9,253 nt of DNA from Tardiphaga sp. (GTDB taxonomy: Bacteria > Pseudomonadota > Alphaproteobacteria > Rhizobiales > Xanthobacteraceae), in contig JACMOT010000101.1 of assembly GCA_014377915.1 (NCBI GenBank), positions 1-9,253 of the forward strand, given 5' to 3'. Positions 1-5,060 of this stretch are shown piece by piece; the first letter of the stretch is position 1; the number at the start of each line of letters is the position of its first letter. The notes under the pieces are model-generated. The model made no database searches. It saw nothing but the letters and a program-made list of their open reading frames with translations, and was not told the DNA's origin. A program made the position numbers and the translations under genes.

Positions 1-667
1 CGGCGCCAAGAAGCAGCACGCGATCGGCAACCGCGGCGGCGCGTTCGCTATGGGTAAGGATGACGGCGGCGGGGCCGGAGGCTTTGACCTCGGCGAGCAG
101 CAGCGCGAGGATGGGGGCCGCGGGTTCGGGGTCGAGGGTGCCGGTGGGTTCGTCGGCGAGGATCAGCGCAGGTTGGTGGACGAGCGCGCGGGCGATGGCG
201 ATGCGTTGCAGTTCGCCGCCTGAAAGCTGCGCCGGGTAATCGCCGCCGCGCCCGCTGAGGCCGACCTGGGCAAGCATGGCCTCGGCCCGTGGCAGCGCCG
301 CCCCGGCATCGCTATGCGCCAGCACCAGCGGCAGAGCGATGTTCTGCGCCAAAGTCAGGTGCGGCAGGATGTGAAACGCTTGGAAGACAAAGCCGATATG
401 ATCACGGCGCAAGACCGTGCGGGCATCGTCGTCAAGCGCTGAAAGTCCGCTGCCGAGAATGGTGATCTCACCCGCATCGGGGCTGTCCAGCCCGGCGACA
501 AGGTTGAGCAATGTCGATTTCCCGACGCCTGATTCGCCCATGATGGCGACGATTTCACCCGGTGCGACCGCAAGGTCGATGCCGGAAAACAACAGCCTGC
601 CGCCCGGCACGGACTTGCCGAGACCACGGACGCCGAGCACGGGATTGGGCGGTGGCGGGATGTGCAT
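1..667 (-). CDS. ABC transporter ATP-binding protein, LolD/MacB/YbbA type (3' end cut by window edge)
   Basis: This is the nucleotide-binding subunit of an ABC transporter that would energise an inner-membrane permease. The 222 visible residues contain the whole ATPase core: Walker A GESGVGKST at 44-52, Q-loop Gln96 in FVFQ, signature LSGGE at 148-152, Walker B LILADE at 168-173 with catalytic Glu173, and switch His206 in LTHS. The order and spacing fit the LolD/MacB/YbbA (MJ0796-like) group, which works with MacB/FtsX-type permeases in lipoprotein or efflux transport. The gene runs off the left edge, so the C-terminus and any permease lie outside. The start is taken as the ATG at 665-667. 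A GTG at 674-676 is in frame, and an in-frame stop lies just upstream of it. Neither start has a strong Shine-Dalgarno. It follows the response regulator on the same strand by 97 nt, so co-transcription is possible but unproven. The substrate cannot be told from the ATPase alone. Confidence 0.9.
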   Translation of the reverse strand, partial: MHIPPPPNPVLGVRGLGKSVPGGRLLFSGIDLAVAPGEIVAIMGESGVGKSTLLNLVAGLDSPDAGEITILGSGLSALDDDARTVLRRDHIGFVFQAFHILPHLTLAQNIALPLVLAHSDAGAALPRAEAMLAQVGLSGRGGDYPAQLSGGELQRIAIARALVHQPALILADEPTGTLDPEPAAPILALLLAEVKASGPAAVILTHSERAAAVADRVLLLGA

Positions 668-764
668 CCGCGACACGTTAACCTATCCGGGAGGCCAGTG
701 CAGTGGTTACGACGTCGCGGCATGGGGGTGTGGCACCATGACCGCGGCGGCGGCGGGGCCGGCG
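668..764 (-). other. Intergenic gap with an imperfect hairpin
   Basis: This is the gap between the response-regulator stop and the ABC ATPase start. An inverted repeat pairs 717-725 with 736-745 (GCGG-CATGG against CCATG-A-CCGC): nine pairs, one bulged base, 10-nt loop. No T-run follows on the minus strand, so it is a poor intrinsic terminator. It could be a processing or attenuation site between the two genes, or chance in GC-rich DNA. I see no convincing -35/-10 pair for the ABC gene. Confidence 0.3.
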
Positions 765-1664
765 TTACTGAGACAGCGTCTTTACCGCTGCCGCTGCGGC
801 CGAGGCGCGGTTTTCGATGCCCATTTTCTCGAAGACCTGCTCGAGGTGCTTGTTGACCGTGCGTGGACTGATTCCGAGGATTTCGCTGATTTCGCGGTTC
901 GCCTTGCCGCGGCTGATCCACAGCAGCACCTCGGCTTCGCGATCGGTGAGGCCGTGGCGCGCGCCGAGCAGGCGCTCCTCGGTGCCGGCCTGGATCTCGT
1001 TGATGCGAAACAGCCATTCATCGCTGGCGTTGTGGGCCACGAAAGTGAATTCCAGACGGCCGCCGGGGATTTCGTGGCGCAGCGGGCCGGGTTCGCCGGC
1101 TTCTATCATGCGGACCAGCGCCGCGGCGAGCGGCGGCGGCGGCGCCAGGCTCGGCGCGAATAGCCGGCCAATGATCTCGGCGCTGCGCTGAGTCGTCCAG
1201 ATGATGCCGCCGGTGGAATCGATCGCCAGCACTGGCCGGCCGCTTGCATCGAGCGCCGACTGGTTGCGCTGCGAAATGCGGGCATTGCCGAGATGGACGC
1301 GGATGCGGGCCAGCAGTCCCCCGCCGACCACCGGCTTGTGGATATAGTCGACACCGCCGACGGCAAAGCCGCGCACGACATGCTCGGTCTCGGTCATCCC
1401 GGTCATGAAGATGACAGGCAGATGCGCAAACCGCGCGTCAGCCTTGATCGCGCGCGTCGTGTCGAAGCCGTCCATGACCGGCATCATCGCATCCATGACG
1501 ACAAGATCGGGCAGCACGAGTTCAAGCGATTGCAATGCTGCCGCGCCATCGCCGGCGATGAGCACGGTCATCCCGGCCTTTTCCAGCGCGGCGGTAACAA
1601 AGCTTAGCGATTCCAACGTGTCGTCGACGACGAGGATGGTGATGGGGGCCATTTCGCTAGCCAT
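765..1664 (-). CDS. LuxR/NarL-family response regulator with receiver, PAS-like region and HTH
   Basis: This is a cytoplasmic transcription regulator of 299 aa. Residues 7-125 form a receiver domain with acidic pocket Asp14/Asp15, phospho-acceptor Asp58 in VVMDAMMP, switch Thr88 in FMTG and Lys110 in HKP. Residues about 143-225 look like a PAS-type sensor segment (GRPVLAIDSTGGIIW...), which is unusual because most NarL-type regulators link receiver and HTH directly. Residues about 236-292 are a LuxR-type helix-turn-helix (LTDREAEVLLWISRGKANREI, then TVNKHLEQVFEKMGI), although this copy has no classic VxxH variation worth noting. The ATG at 1662-1664 overlaps the upstream kinase stop by 8 nt, pointing to translational coupling and a cognate pair. 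Met5 is a possible internal start. The target genes are unknown; the downstream ABC transporter or the regulator's own operon are the obvious candidates, by inference only. Confidence 0.92.
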   Translation of the reverse strand: MASEMAPITILVVDDTLESLSFVTAALEKAGMTVLIAGDGAAALQSLELVLPDLVVMDAMMPVMDGFDTTRAIKADARFAHLPVIFMTGMTETEHVVRGFAVGGVDYIHKPVVGGGLLARIRVHLGNARISQRNQSALDASGRPVLAIDSTGGIIWTTQRSAEIIGRLFAPSLAPPPPLAAALVRMIEAGEPGPLRHEIPGGRLEFTFVAHNASDEWLFRINEIQAGTEERLLGARHGLTDREAEVLLWISRGKANREISEILGISPRTVNKHLEQVFEKMGIENRASAAAAAVKTLSQ

Positions 1665-3492
1665 GAGGTTCGAGCAACTTGAGGAATGCCTTGAGATCGA
1701 AGGCGCGGACGCGCTCGCGCAGTTGCAGGACCAGCGGCAGGCTGGCGGGGAATTCGTCGGTCATGTCGTCGAGCCGCGCCTCGATGCCGCGGATATGGCC
1801 GATCTGCCCGAGCCGTCGCAGATCGGCGATCGTCACGGCGGCGCCGGCGAGATCGAGCCTGGCGGCGGGTTCGACCGGAAGAAGCGGGGCGGCACCCGAT
1901 TCCCACGCCAGCCCGAGGTGCGCCGCGATGACGTCGAGGAGGGTCTCCAGCTCGACCGGCTTGGGCACAAAGCCAGCGTGGCTGGCGCGGCCATCGCCGC
2001 CGGCGGCGAATTCATGGGCGTTGGCGGAAACCATGATGATCTTCAGCCTGTTGTGGCGTGTCTTGTGGGCGCGCGCATCGTCCACCGCACGCAGGTCGTC
2101 GGCGACGCTCCAGCCTGAGACGCCGGGCATCTGGATGTCGAGCAGCACGAGGTCGGGATGGCAGTGCTGGGCAAGGTCGATGCCACCGTTACCGCTCGAT
2201 GCGGCATAGACGGCAAAGCCCAACGGCCGCAGCAGACTTTGGAGGACGGCGAGCTGCGTTGGGTCGTCGTCGATGATCAGGATGGTGCGGCGCGGCCCGG
2301 TATAGCCTGAGATCTGCCCTTGCCGGGCCGTCGCCGCCGGGGCCTCGCCGGGTTCGGCGAGCATCAGTCGCAGCAGGAAGCTGCTGCCGCTGCTGCCGCT
2401 GGCGATGCTGCTTTTGACCGAGACGTCGCCGCCCATGACCTGCGTCAAAACGCGGGTGATGGCGAGGCCGAGGCCGGTTCCGGGCTGGGCATGGGCGATA
2501 TCGGAACCACCGCGCTCAAAGGGTTCGAAGATTCGTTCAAGGTCTTCGGGCGGGATGCCGATTCCCGTATCGGAGATTTCGAACTCGGCGATCAGGCCGG
2601 AATGCCGCACGGTCAGCGCTGCCTCGCCGCTCGGGGTGTATTTGATGGCGTTGGATAGCAGGTTGATGAGGATCTGGCGCAGGCGCTTTTCATCGGTGCG
2701 GACATAGGCCGGCAGCGATGCCGGCGGATTATAGTGGAATATCAATCCTTTTTCCGCCGCCTGCATCCGAAACATTTCGGCGATGGCCTCGATGAAGGCC
2801 GGCAGCGGGACGATATCGCGGTTGAGCTTGAGGACGCCGCTTTCGATGCGCGAGATATCGAGCAGGCCGTCGACGATGTTGGTAAGATGCTCGGATGATC
2901 GCCGGATGACGCGGCCGGCTTCCTCCGGCGCGACGCCGCCATCGCGTTCGAGCAATTGCGCGTAGCCATAAATGGCGTTGAGCGGTGAGCGGATTTCGTG
3001 GCTGACGCCGACGAGGTAGCGGCTTTTCGCCAGATTGGCGGCCTCGGCAGCATCGCGGGCTTTTTTCAGCGCGACCTCGGTGCGGGTATGGGCGGCGATC
3101 TCGTCCATCAGCCTGACCGTCTGTGCGTCGGATCGGCATTCGGCGGCGCGCCGGCGATCATGGGCGAGCACGATCATCCACGCGACGATGCCGGAAAGCA
3201 CCAGCAACGCGCCGAACGCGGCCCAAAGCGTCGCGCTGACGATGCCGCGGGCGCCGGGTTCGAAGGCTTCGCACTGGATGTAGATGCCGTACAGCATGCC
3301 GCTGCTGGCGAGGGTGAACAGGCCTATCATGCGGGCGAAATGGCCCGGCCTGGTATCAAGCCACCCCGCCACCTGCGCCGCGCCATCGACGCGCCGGCGG
3401 CGCAATCGCGCCGTGGTGTTGCCGGTGTCGAGGGAGCGCGAATTCATCGCGGCACGATTGGCGGTGCGGGCGCGTTCGTCAACATGGGCCAT
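1657..3492 (-). CDS. Membrane-anchored hybrid histidine kinase with C-terminal receiver
   Basis: This is a sensor kinase of 611 aa from the chosen start. Two membrane helices (about 55-74 and 84-110) are joined by a loop of only about ten residues, so there is no real periplasmic sensor domain. A helical linker (115-157) leads to HisKA with phospho-acceptor His165 in VSHEIRSP. The HATPase region carries N-box Asn281, G1 box DTGIGI (308-313), F box FEPFERG and G2 box GTGLGLAI (338-345). A receiver follows, with Asp408-410, phospho-acceptor Asp452 (LLDIQMPG), Ser489 and Lys511. A helical tail (533-611) ends the protein; no HPt-type His motif is evident there. The reading frame is open to 3663, but that stretch overlaps maiA and encodes Pro/Arg-rich shadow sequence. 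ATG 3490-3492 avoids the overlap; ATG 3445-3447 is an alternative. Neither has a good Shine-Dalgarno. The signal is unknown. Confidence 0.9.
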   Translation of the reverse strand: MAHVDERARTANRAAMNSRSLDTGNTTARLRRRRVDGAAQVAGWLDTRPGHFARMIGLFTLASSGMLYGIYIQCEAFEPGARGIVSATLWAAFGALLVLSGIVAWMIVLAHDRRRAAECRSDAQTVRLMDEIAAHTRTEVALKKARDAAEAANLAKSRYLVGVSHEIRSPLNAIYGYAQLLERDGGVAPEEAGRVIRRSSEHLTNIVDGLLDISRIESGVLKLNRDIVPLPAFIEAIAEMFRMQAAEKGLIFHYNPPASLPAYVRTDEKRLRQILINLLSNAIKYTPSGEAALTVRHSGLIAEFEISDTGIGIPPEDLERIFEPFERGGSDIAHAQPGTGLGLAITRVLTQVMGGDVSVKSSIASGSSGSSFLLRLMLAEPGEAPAATARQGQISGYTGPRRTILIIDDDPTQLAVLQSLLRPLGFAVYAASSGNGGIDLAQHCHPDLVLLDIQMPGVSGWSVADDLRAVDDARAHKTRHNRLKIIMVSANAHEFAAGGDGRASHAGFVPKPVELETLLDVIAAHLGLAWESGAAPLLPVEPAARLDLAGAAVTIADLRRLGQIGHIRGIEARLDDMTDEFPASLPLVLQLRERVRAFDLKAFLKLLEPHG

Positions 3493-3532
3493 TTGACGTA
3501 GTGACAGTGGGTGCAGGCGGGAGCGGACAGTC

Positions 3533-4183
3533 TCAACTGTCGAAATCGGGCTGGTTCCTTGGCGCGGCCGCTGCAAACGCCGGCTGGGCGGTGGCGTGGG
3601 CGTAGATCGCCATGGCCAGCGGATAGGGCGCGGTGTCGCAACCGGTGCGTTCGGCATTGGCAATTTGCGGGATCAGGCAGCAATCCGCCAGCGTTGGATG
3701 GTCGCCGAAACAGAAGGGCGCGCCGCCATGGCGTTCAAGCAGCCGCTCGACGCCGGCCATCCCCTCGGCGATCCAGTGGCGATACCAGGTGTCGCGCGCC
3801 GCGCTGTCGGCGCCAAGCTGTGACGAGAGATATTTCAGCACGCGCAGATTGTTGACCGGGTGGATGTCGCAGGCGATCAGATACGACAGTTCGAGCACGC
3901 GGGCGCGTAGTAGCGGCTCCTGCGGAACCAATCGTGGCTGCGGGTGCAGCATGTCCAGATAATCGATGATGGCGAGCGATTGCCCGAGGCTGAAATCATT
4001 GTCGACAACGAGCACCGGAACCGCCGACGTGGCGTTGAGATCGGGCATGAATGTCGCGACGCGATGGGCGCCGGCGCGGATGTCGACGGGAATGGTCTCA
4101 TACGCCAGCCCCTTGAGCGCGAGCGCGATGCGAACCCGGTAGGAGGTCGAGCTGTTGAAGAAGCTGTGCAACTGAATCGTCAT
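3533..4183 (-). CDS. maiA: Maleylacetoacetate isomerase / zeta-class glutathione S-transferase
   Basis: This 216-aa cytosolic enzyme would use glutathione to isomerise maleylacetoacetate to fumarylacetoacetate in tyrosine/homogentisate breakdown, or act on related maleyl compounds. The N-terminal thioredoxin-like half carries the zeta signature SSTSYRVRIALALKG at 11-25, the cis-Pro motif VP at 55-56 and the glutathione-binding QS at 68-69. The helical half has HPVNNLRVLKYL (108-119) and GDHPTLADCCLIPQ (160-173), including the N-capping Thr/Asp pair, and the end PRNQPDF is typical of the family. The usual SSC signature reads SST here, so the conserved Cys is Thr13. The start is ATG 4181-4183, supported by AGGAAGG 5 nt upstream; the frame is open to 4273, but that extension is basic and non-family. 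Its usual partners, fumarylacetoacetase and homogentisate dioxygenase, are not in the window. It may share a transcript with the kinase 40 nt downstream. Confidence 0.88.
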   Translation of the reverse strand: MTIQLHSFFNSSTSYRVRIALALKGLAYETIPVDIRAGAHRVATFMPDLNATSAVPVLVVDNDFSLGQSLAIIDYLDMLHPQPRLVPQEPLLRARVLELSYLIACDIHPVNNLRVLKYLSSQLGADSAARDTWYRHWIAEGMAGVERLLERHGGAPFCFGDHPTLADCCLIPQIANAERTGCDTAPYPLAMAIYAHATAQPAFAAAAPRNQPDFDS

Positions 4184-4188
4184 GACGA

Positions 4189-4195
4189 CCTTCCT
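4189..4195 (-). promoter_or_regulatory. Ribosome binding site of maiA
   Basis: AGGAAGG on the minus strand lies 5 nt before the ATG at 4181-4183. It decides the start in favour of the 216-aa protein over the longer open frame beginning at 4273. Confidence 0.7.
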
Positions 4196-4250
4196 GGCGG
4201 CGAACCCATGCGATAGCAGGCCGGTGATCGTTGCGCGATGCTGTCTGCAA

Positions 4251-4296
4251 CGCGAACGGCCCCCGGTCGCCATGGACCGAGGGCCGACTTTTCGCG
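4251..4296. terminator. Long inverted repeat, probable terminator of the glycine-zipper gene
   Basis: Arms 4257-4268 and 4275-4286 pair as CGGCCC-x-CGGTC against GACCG-x-GGGCCG, with one C/A mismatch and a 6-nt loop. Outer arms CGCGAA (4251-4256) and TTCGCG (4291-4296) can extend the structure across a 4-nt bulge. It sits 17-62 nt past the stop of the minus-strand gene ending at 4313 and before maiA, so a terminator role fits the position. The only T-run (4289-4292) follows the stem on the plus strand, where no upstream gene needs it. On the minus strand only two T follow the stem, so Rho-independent termination there would be weak. Confidence 0.5.
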
Positions 4297-4312
4297 TGTT
4301 ACCAGGCCGGGG

Positions 4313-4783
4313 TCAGCAGTGGTCGTCGCTGCGATCGATCGCCCGCCCGGCGAGGGCGCCGGCGCCGCCGCCGAGCACGGTGCCCAGCGCCGGGTCGCCG
4401 CGCCCGGCGACGCTGTTGCCGAGCAGGCCGCCGGCGATGGCGCCGATTATGGTCCCGGTCGTGCCGTCGCCGCGGCAACGATATTGCGAGCGGCGCTGGT
4501 TGCCGTAATAGCCCTGTTGGTAACGGCTGTCGGCATAATAGCCGCGCTGCTGATAGGATTGGCCATAGTAATTCTGCTGATAGCCCCGGTCATACCCACG
4601 CTGGTCATAACCGCGATCATGATGCCCATGGTGGCGACCATGGTCGTGGCGGTCGCCATCATCGTCCCGGTCGTCGCGATCATTGCTCCAGCCGCCGCGG
4701 TCGTGTGCCGAGGCCGCGACCGGGCTGATGGCCATGGCCAGCGTTGCCGCCAGTGCCGTCATCGTGATCATCTTGCGTGCCAT
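4313..4783 (-). CDS. Exported glycine-zipper protein with His/Asp-rich and Tyr/Gln-rich segments
   Basis: This is a 156-aa envelope protein. Residues 1-26 are a Sec signal peptide (basic start, hydrophobic core, ASA-HD cleavage site). It has no lipobox Cys, so it is probably soluble or outer-membrane associated. Residues 27-60 are rich in Asp and Arg and hold seven His. Residues 59-101 hold twelve Tyr with many Gln/Gly (repeats like RGYD and QGYY). Residues 107-149 form a two-helix glycine zipper (GTIIGAIAGGLLG ... GTVLGGGAGALAG), the pattern of the Rick_17kDa_Anti/YMGG family. Cys103 and the C-terminal Cys156 flank the zipper and could form a disulfide. The start is ATG 4781-4783 with AGAGGA 7 nt upstream. 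It is divergent from the cation-pump gene. Related proteins are often annotated as envelope or stress proteins of unknown function. Metal binding through His/Asp is inference. Confidence 0.88.
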   Translation of the reverse strand: MARKMITMTALAATLAMAISPVAASAHDRGGWSNDRDDRDDDGDRHDHGRHHGHHDRGYDQRGYDRGYQQNYYGQSYQQRGYYADSRYQQGYYGNQRRSQYRCRGDGTTGTIIGAIAGGLLGNSVAGRGDPALGTVLGGGAGALAGRAIDRSDDHC

Positions 4784-4790
4784 GTTGAAT

Positions 4791-4796
4791 TCCTCT
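4791..4796 (-). promoter_or_regulatory. Ribosome binding site of the glycine-zipper gene
   Basis: AGAGGA on the minus strand lies 7 nt before the ATG at 4781-4783, and a good signal peptide follows that ATG. This supports the start over longer open frames. Confidence 0.7.
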
Positions 4797-4853
4797 CACC
4801 GACGATTCTCGGTCGATGAGCACTCCATAGACGCGCAGGTCTTGTGATTCGCT

Positions 4854-4877
4854 GAACGAGCGGTGCAGCCGCCGTTC
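4854..4877. other. Imperfect hairpin in the divergent intergenic region
   Basis: GAACG-A-GCGG (4854-4863) pairs with CCGCCGTTC (4869-4877): nine base pairs, one bulged A and a 5-nt loop. As RNA it would lie about 70 nt before the glycine-zipper start or about 185 nt before the pump start. As DNA it could be an operator for a dimeric regulator. No T-run follows on either side, so it is not an intrinsic terminator. Confidence 0.4.
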
Positions 4878-5048
4878 ATCTGTGCGACACGGGATTCCCT
4901 GTCCGCGCGGTGGACGCGGCTGGTCGACTGATCGGCATCTGGTCGGCCGCTCAGCCGTGTCCTTGCCCCGGCGCGGCGCATGGGCAACACTATGGGCGCA
5001 ACTGGTCCTGGCGACGGGAAACGCCCGGCCGCGAAACCGAACCTTGGC

Positions 5049-5054
5049 GAGGGG
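5049..5054 (+). promoter_or_regulatory. Ribosome binding site of the P-type ATPase
   Basis: GAGGGG lies 6 nt before ATG 5061-5063. It favours this start over the in-frame ATGs at 4980 and 4992, which would add a Gly/Pro/Lys-rich stretch with no family resemblance. Confidence 0.7.
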
Positions 5055-5060
5055 ACGTGG

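Larger units (their letters stand above)
4784..5060. promoter_or_regulatory. Divergent intergenic region between the glycine-zipper gene and the cation-pump operon
   Basis: These 277 bp must hold the promoters of both divergent transcription units. I cannot pick a convincing sigma-70 or EcfG-type (GGAAC-N16/17-CGTT) promoter by eye. The region holds the hairpin at 4854-4877, short inverted repeats such as ACCGA/TCGGT near 4798-4813 and GGGATTCCC near 4892-4900, and GTCC/GGAC around 4901-4914. I recognise neither the Mg2+ M-box nor the enterobacterial mgtA leader. An open frame upstream of the pump start begins at 4980, but it lacks the Shine-Dalgarno seen at 5049. Confidence 0.45.

Noticed and set aside
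355..2209. Several plus- and minus-strand frames within the ABC, regulator and kinase region
   Set aside because: They are out-of-frame or antisense shadows of genes that carry complete catalytic motifs.
3493..3663. Longer N-terminus of the hybrid kinase
   Set aside because: The extra 57 codons overlap maiA in another frame and give Pro/Arg-rich sequence with no domain, so the ATG at 3490-3492 is preferred.
4231..4819. Plus-strand open frame encoding a very hydrophobic Ile/Val/Met stretch
   Set aside because: It is the reverse complement of the Asp/His/Tyr/Gln-rich glycine-zipper gene. Codons such as GAT, CAT and CAG read as Ile, Met and Leu on the other strand, which explains the hydrophobicity. 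The minus-strand gene has a signal peptide and Shine-Dalgarno.
4784..5060. Mg2+-sensing riboswitch or leader peptide before the MgtA-like pump
   Set aside because: I could not match the M-box or the enterobacterial mgtA leader, and no proline-rich leader peptide with its own Shine-Dalgarno is evident. Only isolated hairpins are visible.
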